A stretch of DNA of 5,015 nucleotides from JBMNNU01 sp050942695 (GCA_050942695.1 JBMNNU010000249.1:1-5015); one strand, 5' to 3'. Counted from the first letter of the stretch, positions 1 through 4,832 are shown. A program made the numbers and translations. Notes: generated from the sequence alone by a model not told the origin.

Positions 1-168
1 CGGTTCTACAGGGCAAAGGGCGCCCGGAAGGCCGAGGGGTTGGGGTTGGGGCTGTACATCACCCGGATGCTGGTGGAGGCTCACGGTGGGACCATCTGGG
101 TTGAGAGTGAGATAGGTAAGGGAAGTAAATTCTGTTTTACCCTGCCCGCGCTGCCCTACGTCTGCTGA
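1..168 (+). CDS. Sensor histidine kinase, C-terminal end only (5' part outside window)
   Basis: This is the last 55 codons of a histidine kinase, read in frame 1 to a TGA at 166-168. The fragment holds the end of the HATPase_c (ATP-binding) domain: an F-box-side RFYR, then the G2 glycine motif GLGLGLYITRMLVE, HGG, IWVES and GKGSKFCFTLP. These are the classic closing elements of the Bergerat-fold kinase domain that binds ATP and phosphorylates the dimerisation-domain histidine. By eye, 38 of 49 residues match the C-terminus of the complete kinase on the opposite strand (residues 454-502 of that protein), so the two are paralogs. Its stop codon lies inside the end of that convergent gene, giving a 13-base tail-to-tail overlap. 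The sensor domain, phospho-histidine and start are not visible, so its signal and partner cannot be stated. Confidence 0.92.
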   Translation, partial: RFYRAKGARKAEGLGLGLYITRMLVEAHGGTIWVESEIGKGSKFCFTLPALPYVC

Positions 169-1679
169 GAAACGGGCAGGGTGAAGCTGAATGTGCTACC
201 CTTGCCCACCTCACTATCTACCCAGATCCTGCCTCCGTGGGACTCCACCAGCATTCTGGTAATATAAAGCCCCAGCCCCAAGCCATCAGCCCTACGGGTT
301 CCCATTGCCCTATAGTAGCGCTGGAACATGTTTGGGAGATCGTCCGGGCCTATCCCTGGACCCCGGTCGATCACCGATATCTTCACCATCCCATCTACCA
401 CCTCTACTTTTACCGCCACCTCTGTGTCGGATGAGGAGTACTTCAGGGCGTTAGATAGCAGGTTGGTGAAGATACGCTCCAGCCGATCCGGGTCTGCGAA
501 CACCCTAGGGAGGTCTTCCGCAATATCCATTCGGAGGCGATCGATTTCGAACACCCCCTCCAACCTCCGTTCGAGCTCGAGGAGGTAATCGCGCAAAGCT
601 ATCGGCACCCTGTTCAACTGCATCTGGTTGGACTCCATCCTTGCCATGTCCACCAGATCTTGGATCATGGAGTTCATCCGCCTGGCGCTGACGACGATAC
701 TCTCGGCGCTTCGAAGTAGAGGAGCGCCTTGTTCGGACCGCTTCAGCATCCGGGCGAGCAACTGGGCCTGGCCTTGCACGGCAGTTAACGGGCTCCTCAG
801 ATCGTGGGAGACCATCCTCACCAGGTCTTCCTGCTGCTCCAACACCGCCCGCAGTTGGCCAGTTCGCTCCTGGACCCGCTGCTCCAAGCCCTCGTTGAGC
901 CTTTTGACCTCCAGGTAAGGGGCATCCAGACCCCGCTGTACGATGCCAAGGAACACCAGGTAGTAGGCCAGCACCTTGAACAGATGCCCTACCAGGTTCA
1001 TCACCCCATAAACATCGGTGTAAAGGGTGAAGCTGAACTCCGATAGGATGGTGATTCCCATGGCAGCGCTCATCAATAGGTACATAGACTTGTCAAGCTC
1101 GCGCCTGTGCGACCTGAGGTGCAAGATAGCGCCGGCGAGCAACAGCGAAATCGCATACTCGCTGGCGATCTTGAACGGGGTCAACCCCTGGCCTGGAACA
1201 AAAGCTGTTGGGAAGACCGGAATGACCAGAATCGACGCGATAAGGCCGGCCGTCAACAAGGCATAGAGCGAGAAGACGGTTTTCCTCGGGAAGCTTCGCC
1301 CTATGAAGAATGTGGCCAACAATAGAGACGCAGCGCCCAGGTAGCGGCCTGCGATCCATAACTGGGTGGGAACGTTGGCCGTGTAGCCTGGGAATACCCC
1401 CATCCCCTGATATGTCATGGTGTGGAAGAAGTCCAGGATGGCTACAAAGAGATATGCGTTCCCAAGGAACAGCAGGAAGCTATCCTTGGAGTAGCGGTAG
1501 GTCCTTGTGCCCACCACGTAGATGAGCACCGCGACTAGAAGGGCGAATCCTTCGGCTATGGTGTGGAACAGCAGGTAGTTGTTCTGAGCCACTACAAAGG
1601 AGACGATGGTTATGGTTAACCCTAATCCGGCTGCACGGAGAGATGGAACCAAGCTATCGGAATGCATGCTGGTTTTCAT
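156..1679 (-). CDS. MASE3-type membrane sensor histidine kinase (complete, 507 aa)
   Basis: This is a membrane-bound sensor kinase that would autophosphorylate on a histidine and pass the phosphate to a response regulator; none is in the window. Residues about 16-250 contain roughly eight hydrophobic helices. Signature residues around 83-128 (DFFHTMTYQGMGVF, then TQLWIAGRYL) match the MASE3 integral-membrane sensor family, whose ligand is unknown. A charged, probably coiled-coil linker follows at about 252-284. The HisKA H-box has SHDLRSPL at 291-298, with His292 as the predicted phosphoacceptor. The HATPase_c domain shows the N-box (NLLSNALKYS, 406-415), G1 (DRGPGIG, 438-444) and G2 (GLGLGL, 466-471). 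No PAS or receiver domain is present. The ATG at 1677-1679 is preceded by GAGGTG with a 4-base gap, which favours it over Met5. A promoter with a perfect TATAAT lies about 70 bases upstream. The gene converges on, and overlaps, a paralogous kinase. Confidence 0.95.
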   Translation of the reverse strand: MKTSMHSDSLVPSLRAAGLGLTITIVSFVVAQNNYLLFHTIAEGFALLVAVLIYVVGTRTYRYSKDSFLLFLGNAYLFVAILDFFHTMTYQGMGVFPGYTANVPTQLWIAGRYLGAASLLLATFFIGRSFPRKTVFSLYALLTAGLIASILVIPVFPTAFVPGQGLTPFKIASEYAISLLLAGAILHLRSHRRELDKSMYLLMSAAMGITILSEFSFTLYTDVYGVMNLVGHLFKVLAYYLVFLGIVQRGLDAPYLEVKRLNEGLEQRVQERTGQLRAVLEQQEDLVRMVSHDLRSPLTAVQGQAQLLARMLKRSEQGAPLLRSAESIVVSARRMNSMIQDLVDMARMESNQMQLNRVPIALRDYLLELERRLEGVFEIDRLRMDIAEDLPRVFADPDRLERIFTNLLSNALKYSSSDTEVAVKVEVVDGMVKISVIDRGPGIGPDDLPNMFQRYYRAMGTRRADGLGLGLYITRMLVESHGGRIWVDSEVGKGSTFSFTLPVSQQT

Positions 1680-1746
1680 CGAACACCTCGCGCCACCTCT
1701 CCACCCATAGTTTAGAATAAAATAGATAAATTTAAGATTAACGAAT

Positions 1747-1776
1747 ATTATACCAAGCCTAGGTAATAATTATCAG
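1747..1776 (-). promoter_or_regulatory. Promoter for the complete histidine kinase (extended -10)
   Basis: On the minus strand a perfect -10 hexamer TATAAT (plus 1747-1752) is preceded by TGG, making the extended -10 form TGnTATAAT. Eighteen bases upstream is CTGATA (plus 1771-1776), a 4 of 6 match to the -35 consensus TTGACA. Transcription would start near 1740, giving a leader of about 60 bases before the kinase ATG. This is the best sigma-70-type promoter I found by eye in the window. It is a sequence prediction only. Confidence 0.65.
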
Positions 1777-1779
1777 CGA

Positions 1780-1809
1780 CACGCCACATACCGGTATGAA
1801 GGTGGCGTG
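1780..1809. repeat. Nested palindrome abutting the kinase -35 box; possible operator
   Basis: The outer arms CACGCCAC (1780-1787) and GTGGCGTG (1802-1809) are perfectly complementary over 8 bp. Inside lies a second palindrome, ATACCGGTAT (1788-1797), which extends to CATACCGGTATG (1787-1798). The element begins only 3 bases beyond the predicted -35 hexamer of the kinase promoter, a typical place for an activator or response-regulator site. It could instead be an RNA hairpin if transcription crosses it. The symmetry is seen directly; the regulatory role is inferred. Confidence 0.55.
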
Positions 1810-1819
1810 CCCAATTCCC

Positions 1820-1893
1820 CAGCGCGGCTGAAATGCCCAAAGCTAATGGGTAGCTTCGTTGTCCCTGTAGCCGCGATGAATCTGGGTAACCAG
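1820..1893. other. Block of potential RNA secondary structure (candidate ncRNA or leader, unassigned)
   Basis: CGCGGCT (1823-1829) pairs perfectly with AGCCGCG (1869-1875), closing a 39-base interior. Inside, two mutually exclusive hairpins are possible: AAGCTA with TAGCTT (1840-1845 and 1851-1856, loop ATGGG), or TGCCCA with TGGGTA (overlapping the first). Just outside the closing stem, CTGG and CCAG (1882-1885 and 1890-1893) flank GTAA, a GNRA-type tetraloop. The density of pairing is unusual for such a short gap, but I recognise no Rfam class and found no clear promoter of its own. Either strand could be the transcript. Confidence 0.4.
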
Positions 1894-1958
1894 GCCAATA
1901 TATAACATTTAAATTATGCATTTGTTAGTAACTAGGCATTGGACGTACTAGATTCTTT

Positions 1959-1976
1959 ATGTCATAGTAGTGACAT
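1959..1976. repeat. Inverted repeat ATGTCA-N6-TGACAT, possible operator
   Basis: The arms ATGTCA (1959-1964) and TGACAT (1971-1976) are perfect inverted copies separated by 6 bases, an 18-bp site of the size bound by dimeric helix-turn-helix regulators. The right arm overlaps the best candidate -35 hexamer (GTGACA, 1970-1975) for the downstream small membrane-protein gene, which would suit repression. The regulator is unknown. Confidence 0.45.
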
Positions 1977-1998
1977 CGGAAAAAGAAACGATTATTAG
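1970..1998 (+). promoter_or_regulatory. Candidate promoter for the small membrane protein
   Basis: GTGACA (1970-1975, 5 of 6 to TTGACA) and TATTAG (1993-1998, 4 of 6 to TATAAT) are separated by 17 bases. A start near 2005 would give a leader of about 25 bases that includes the Shine-Dalgarno site at 2016-2022. The match is moderate. An upstream alternative, TTGGAC (1939-1944) with CATAGT (1963-1968), is weaker. Confidence 0.45.
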
Positions 1999-2030
1999 AT
2001 GCTAAATGGAATAGCAGAGGAGTATCAAAA

Positions 2031-2324
2031 ATGAATAGCACCACCACAAATATCGCGGTTCCCAGGTTCTCTACCGTCCTCACTGTCGGCTCTACCTGGC
2101 TGGTTGCCTTTACGATTATACTAGCGTTACACCTGACGAAGGTTACCTCCGTCGAAGAGTTCGTTTCTACTCTCATCGCCACCATCGGTGTCGGCTTTGC
2201 GACAGCCATCGCCATCAAGTCGGCAATAATCATCTGGCGAGCCGAGAAGGGCGCTGATAGCTTCACGGAGTCGTTGCCCACCAACCGGCCTTCACTCAAC
2301 AGCAGAAAGGTCAAGGCCGCATAA
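2031..2324 (+). CDS. Small two-helix membrane protein, function unknown
   Basis: This 97-residue protein matches no family I recognise. The start is well supported: AGAGGAG (2016-2022) sits 8 bases before the ATG. The N-terminal 13 residues are polar. Two hydrophobic helices follow, at about 15-36 (from STVLTVG through ALHL) and 46-69 (STLIATIGVGFATAIAIKSAIIIW), joined by a short loop with Val-Glu-Glu. The C-terminal 28 residues are hydrophilic and net basic near the end (SRKVKAA), probably cytoplasmic, but the topology is inferred. The second helix is rich in Gly, Ala and Thr, which suits helix packing or oligomerisation. It appears monocistronic: its own candidate promoter lies upstream and a strong hairpin terminator lies about 28 bases after the TAA stop. 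A longer ORF exists on the opposite strand, but it lacks a ribosome site and crosses the terminator. Confidence 0.75.
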   Translation: MNSTTTNIAVPRFSTVLTVGSTWLVAFTIILALHLTKVTSVEEFVSTLIATIGVGFATAIAIKSAIIIWRAEKGADSFTESLPTNRPSLNSRKVKAA

Positions 2325-2351
2325 AAATTAAATTGTCTTCTCTCCTTCCCT

Positions 2352-2397
2352 AAGCGCGCCGAGTGTTCCTGCCACATCACTCGGCCGCTTCGGTTTT
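2352..2397 (+). terminator. Intrinsic terminator after the small membrane protein
   Basis: The 5' arm (2352-2365, AAGCGCGCCGAGTG) pairs with the 3' arm (2378-2390, CACTCGGCCGCTT) over 13 bp with one bulged C, closing a 12-base loop. A TTTT tract at 2394-2397 follows two to three bases after the stem, which gives the rightward polarity. The element lies between two convergent genes, the small membrane protein and the DUF362 gene ending at 2412. On the minus strand the same stem has no downstream T run, so termination there would be weaker. Confidence 0.75.
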
Positions 2398-2411
2398 AGC
2401 AAAGGGCTTTA

Positions 2412-4124
2412 TTACCAGTTGATGGTCTCGCGATGAACGTTGAAGAGATGGTCGCCCACCTCCAGGGTGAGGGAACCGCGCTGCGGCGCGCCCGCAGGCA
2501 GGGGTAGGTTCCATTCTCCTTCTTCGGTGGTCCCATCCAACAGCAGCATCCCCTGGGAGAAAGGTCGCCCGCCAATTTCACCCACCAACCTCGCGAATGC
2601 AACACCTGAGCTATCTCGGATGATAGCCTGTACCTGGCCGTTCGATACCCTGGCAAGCAGTAGTTCGGGAGGGCTGAAGTCAACCGCCTCCAGATGGCCA
2701 CGCCAGGAGTATGCGCTCTCGTCAGGGGGAACTATCCGACTCCCGTCGTTCACCTGGTGCAGCCCATCAGCCCCGCTAACCGTTACCTGGATTCTTGATG
2801 GGGAGGCGGGACCGAGGTCTGGATCGGTGGTATCCAGTGCCCAGGAGGTCGACCTGACCTTCCGAGGATCGTACCCCATAACCCTGGACGCGACAGCGTC
2901 CACGCTAACCGGCTCATCACCTATGGCGAGGGCTCCGAGGGGTGTGGGGCGGGGATCGAACATCTGCTTGCCGGCCGCCAGCAATCCATCCACGATGGCC
3001 AGGAAGCGCCGCTGTCGATCCCTCTGCATCCGGCCGCGATCGTCGGCATACAGCGTTAACCGACTTAAATCTACAGTAGTGCGCCAGGTTGTATCGTTCT
3101 CTAGGTAGAGTGTACGTGATCCGCCCGTCGCTTCTTTGTCGGTGTAATGGGGAACATCCTTCAGGTAGTCGTCTCCGTAGGGGCCATCCCAGGAGGGGAT
3201 TAACCCGAAGAGGTTCTTCATAGCCATTGTGACGCCGGTAGCACGGTGCACCTTCATCTTAGCCAGGCTGATCAGCACATCTGCCTGGAGTGGCTGAGGG
3301 GCGATGTAGTAACTACCCAGTCCCAGGTTGCGGGTGTGCCAGTCGGGCTGGTTGTGGAGATCGAACAGGGTCCGATTGGCCAGGGGGAGGAGCGCGGAAC
3401 GCTCCCGAAGCTGCACTAGCAAAGCCTGTTCCCTGGGAGTATCGTTGAGGTTCACCAACTCCACCGGCACGCCCAACTCGAACCGGAGGTGCCGTACAAG
3501 CTCGCCTAGCCGGGCAATCCGAACCAGTTGCGACCACTGGCTGGCCACAGCCGTTCCCTCGCAGATCAAGATCCGCCCAGATGGCCCGCAAGCTTTGAAG
3601 CTGTAGTCGACGACCGCCCGGAGCATGGAAGGGTGGGTGGTAGCAATCCCCAACCGCGTCTCGCTCCAGCCGGACTCCCACACGAGGTTTGGCTTGATAG
3701 CCACGGTATCTCCCGGCTGGATGCTGTTTGACAGTGGGTTCCAGGCAGGTTCCCCAAAACCATCTGGATTCCAGGCCTGCAGCGCAGTCCGCAACAGGTG
3801 ATACCCCTCATTGGATCGGCTGGAAATGGGGTAGTTGTGTGGATACTCGGGATATCGTTCAGAGGGATCGTAAGGGAAGTCGCTACTGTAGCTTGTGGCC
3901 GCTGGGAGGTATCCCACGGCTACGCGTGCGTATGGGGCACCGGCCACGGGAACGCTATCGGTTGGCTCTCCCCTGAAGGCAGCAACCAACTCCTGGAGGT
4001 TGGGGATGACCTGCGCTTCCGGTGCAGTCAGCCCTTTTGCGACCAGCCCTAGCCCCACGCCGCCCAGCAGTCCCATTAACGCCCTGCGGGTAACGCGCCT
4101 CGATCTCCAATCTAAGTTTGACAC
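2412..4124 (-). CDS. Tat-exported DUF362-domain protein (570 aa)
   Basis: The N-terminus has a twin-arginine signal: RRVTRRALMGLLGG (residues 9-22) followed by a hydrophobic run to about 29, so the protein is probably exported folded across the membrane. The DUF362 domain spans about 135-430. Diagnostic residues are AIKPNLVW (142-149), TTHPSMLRAVVDY (162-174), LAKMKVHRATGVTMAMKNLFGL (287-308), the AGKQMFDPRP stretch (384-393) and VSVDAVASRVMGYDP (406-420). The biochemical function of this family is not established; many members carry a ferredoxin-like Fe-S domain. This one does not: I see only two cysteines, Cys179 and Cys188. About 100-130 C-terminal residues (440-570) look like an added beta-rich domain. 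The start is GTG at 4122-4124; no ATG lies between it and the upstream in-frame stop, and Met17 would remove the twin arginines. The likely ribosome site GAGAGG is 12 bases away, rather far. An HMA-protein gene lies 114 bases upstream on the same strand. Confidence 0.92.
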   Translation of the reverse strand: MSNLDWRSRRVTRRALMGLLGGVGLGLVAKGLTAPEAQVIPNLQELVAAFRGEPTDSVPVAGAPYARVAVGYLPAATSYSSDFPYDPSERYPEYPHNYPISSRSNEGYHLLRTALQAWNPDGFGEPAWNPLSNSIQPGDTVAIKPNLVWESGWSETRLGIATTHPSMLRAVVDYSFKACGPSGRILICEGTAVASQWSQLVRIARLGELVRHLRFELGVPVELVNLNDTPREQALLVQLRERSALLPLANRTLFDLHNQPDWHTRNLGLGSYYIAPQPLQADVLISLAKMKVHRATGVTMAMKNLFGLIPSWDGPYGDDYLKDVPHYTDKEATGGSRTLYLENDTTWRTTVDLSRLTLYADDRGRMQRDRQRRFLAIVDGLLAAGKQMFDPRPTPLGALAIGDEPVSVDAVASRVMGYDPRKVRSTSWALDTTDPDLGPASPSRIQVTVSGADGLHQVNDGSRIVPPDESAYSWRGHLEAVDFSPPELLLARVSNGQVQAIIRDSSGVAFARLVGEIGGRPFSQGMLLLDGTTEEGEWNLPLPAGAPQRGSLTLEVGDHLFNVHRETINW

Positions 4125-4204
4125 CCTTTGGAAACCTCTCGGGGTTCATCAACAGCGGAGATGTATGTCAGCAGGATCGGGGCCAACTTCGGGGAGTCCG
4201 GGGC

Positions 4205-4234
4205 AGCTACCCCGGCCTGATGGCCGGGGTAGCT
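4205..4234 (-). other. Perfect 13-bp hairpin between the HMA and DUF362 genes
   Basis: AGCTACCCCGGCC (4205-4217) and GGCCGGGGTAGCT (4222-4234) are perfect complements with a 4-base loop. It begins 4 bases after the stop codon of the HMA gene, in the gap before the DUF362 gene. No T tract follows on either strand, so it is not a textbook intrinsic terminator. In the minus-strand transcript it could reduce read-through, block 3' decay of the HMA mRNA segment, or guide processing so that the two proteins are made in unequal amounts. The structure is certain; the role is inferred. Confidence 0.75.
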
Positions 4235-4238
4235 CGGA

Positions 4239-4454
4239 TCAACCTATCAACCGGGTGGAGTAGCCTGAACCCTCCATCATCGATTGGAGGGTGCCTATGG
4301 ATACGCGCGAGGGATCGTAATGAACCATTACCCTACGTCCCACCTGGTCCACCTGCACTGTAAGGACGCCATCGACCTGCTGGAGGGAATTGGTGACGAC
4401 GCGAGCGCAATGGCGACAAGATGCGTTGGCAAAGCCAAGCGTTACCCTGCTCAA
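4239..4454 (-). CDS. HMA-domain metal-binding protein, CopZ-like (71 aa, TTG start)
   Basis: This is a single heavy-metal-associated domain of the size and pattern of small cytoplasmic copper chaperones and of the N-terminal modules of metal P-type ATPases. It has a strand (VTLGF, 4-8), the metal-binding loop SCRHC with Cys13 and Cys16, helix 1 with ARVVTNSLQQVDGV (17-30), a VQVDQ strand, VMVHYDPSRVSIGTL (42-56), and the closing GSGY (62-65). Both metal-ligand cysteines of CxxC are present, but the usual GMTC-type Met before them is replaced (ANASC). The start is TTG at 4452-4454, chosen because AAGGAGAT lies 7 bases upstream and no ATG or GTG is in frame before the CxxC motif. A Cu(I) ligand is likely from the family, though not proven here. 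The likely operon partner downstream is the Tat-exported DUF362 gene, with a perfect hairpin between them. No copper ATPase is in view. Confidence 0.88.
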   Translation of the reverse strand: MSRVTLGFANASCRHCARVVTNSLQQVDGVLTVQVDQVGRRVMVHYDPSRVSIGTLQSMMEGSGYSTRLIG

Positions 4455-4461
4455 CGGTTGG

Positions 4462-4469
4462 ATCTCCTT
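4462..4469 (-). promoter_or_regulatory. Ribosome binding site that fixes the TTG start of the HMA protein
   Basis: On the minus strand AAGGAGAT is a near-perfect match to the anti-Shine-Dalgarno sequence and lies 7 bases from the TTG (9 bases counted from GGAG). It is the strongest ribosome site in the neighbourhood, and it supports TTG as a real initiation codon. Confidence 0.75.
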
Positions 4470-4595
4470 CGAATGCTTAGATGCGAACCAGCTATGGTTC
4501 AGGATAAATTTGGATGCAAGAATCGAACCCGAATATGCTGATATCCTGCTGGTGAGTCCATCCCGAAGTTGGTAAAGCCGATTGGTGAGGTTGAG

Positions 4596-4701
4596 AGCGC
4601 GGCGCTGAAGCGACCGCGCTGAAAAGACGAAGCCCTGCGGGCTGGGACGCTAGCCCCAGAGGGGATTTGTTTTCTCAGCCCGATCGCTTTAGCGTCGGGC
4701 T
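4596..4701. repeat. Multi-hairpin module, probable dispersed intergenic repeat or structured RNA
   Basis: Two 25-base hairpins of the same design frame the module. In the first (4596-4620), AGCGCGG pairs with CCGCGCT, with an inner CGC/GCG pair closing a TGAA loop and one unpaired A. In the second (4677-4701), AGCCCGA pairs with TCGGGCT, with an inner CGC/GCG closing a TTTA loop and one unpaired T. Between them lie AGCCC-TGC-GGGCT (4631-4643) and CCCC-AGA-GGGG (4654-4664). AGCCC occurs three times and GGGCT twice, so alternative pairings compete. The second framing hairpin is followed by TTTACTT and could act as a weak rightward terminator. The layout resembles REP-like repeats scattered between bacterial genes, but copy number cannot be judged here. 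Confidence 0.6.
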
Positions 4702-4717
4702 TTACTTCGACATCTTT

Positions 4718-4780
4718 CACAGATTACACAATTGTTTGTAAAATGCCTTTAGCTAATCTGAGATCTCTGTGCAATCTGTG
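4718..4780. repeat. 13-base inverted repeat CACAGATTACACA / TGTGCAATCTGTG
   Basis: The left arm (4718-4730) and right arm (4768-4780) are inverted copies with one mismatch, separated by 37 AT-rich bases. A further partial AATCTG copy sits at 4755-4760. AATCTGTG-type words recur in intergenic repeats of many bacteria, so this may be part of a dispersed family. Its position about 50 bases before the radical SAM start could also make it a looping operator or promoter-region element. Confidence 0.5.
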
Positions 4781-4832
4781 GGACTGCTGTACAAATGGGC
4801 TACTTAATAAATGTTGCACTAGGTGAACGATA

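Larger units (their letters stand above)
1680..2030. other. Intergenic region between divergent genes, with promoters, palindromes and potential RNA structure
   Basis: No credible protein gene lies in this 351-base gap. It separates the leftward kinase from the rightward small membrane protein, so it must hold promoters for both. From the kinase side it contains an AT-rich leader (about 1705-1740), the kinase promoter (1747-1776), a nested palindrome (1780-1809), a GC-richer block rich in complementary arms (1820-1893), a very AT-rich stretch (1897-1920), and an inverted repeat (1959-1976) overlapping a possible rightward promoter. The structured block has no ORF of note and is listed separately. 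Confidence 0.8.
4455..4832. other. Intergenic region between divergent genes, hairpin-rich
   Basis: This 378-base gap separates the leftward HMA/DUF362 genes from the rightward radical SAM gene and contains no credible gene. The first part (about 4470-4590) should hold the HMA promoter, but I found no convincing -35/-10 pair. The middle (4596-4701) is a run of hairpins. The part next to the radical SAM gene is AT-rich and holds a long inverted repeat (4718-4780). An ORF across the hairpins on the minus strand is a by-product of the repeats. Confidence 0.8.

Noticed and set aside
1820..1893. H-type pseudoknot formed by the TGCCCA/TGGGTA and AAGCT/AGCTT pairings together
   Set aside because: The third connecting loop would have zero length, so the two helices cannot form at once; they are alternatives.
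1800..1896. TPP (THI-element) riboswitch, suggested by GGCTGAAAT and ATCTGGGTAACCAG
   Set aside because: The near-invariant CTGAGA is CTGAAA here, the usual AATACCAG spacing is short by two, and the closing GCGTAGGGA is missing. No thiamine gene lies downstream. An Infernal search with the TPP model would settle it.
1925..2380. A 151-codon minus-strand reading frame opposite the small membrane protein
   Set aside because: It has no ribosome site, begins within the terminator hairpin and runs through the promoter region. The opposite-strand frame has an excellent ribosome site and coherent membrane helices.
2440..3108. A 222-codon plus-strand frame inside the DUF362 gene
   Set aside because: It is antisense to a gene with clear family motifs, and its translation is rich in Ser, Arg and Pro with low complexity, typical of a shadow frame.
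3955..4152. An ATG-initiated 65-codon minus-strand frame overlapping the DUF362 start
   Set aside because: It is out of frame with the Tat signal and DUF362 domain. The GTG frame carries all the recognisable protein features, so this is a shadow.
4511..4564. tRNA or tRNA remnant on the minus strand (GGATGGA ... GGTTCGATTC ... GCATCCA)
   Set aside because: The T-loop-like word and the acceptor-like ends look suggestive, but the spacing is wrong (only two bases between T-loop and acceptor strand), the whole is about 50 bases, and there is no anticodon arm.
4596..4701. Cyclic-di-GMP-I (GEMM) riboswitch, suggested by GACGAAGCCCTGCGGGCT and GGGACGC
   Set aside because: The core GACGCAAAGCC is not intact, the GNRA hairpin and receptor arrangement are absent, and simple local hairpins explain the sequence better.
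4499..4720. A 73-codon minus-strand reading frame across the hairpin module
   Set aside because: It has no homology I recognise, its frame runs through several palindromes, and it ends in the presumed HMA promoter region. It is best seen as an accident of GC-rich repeats.
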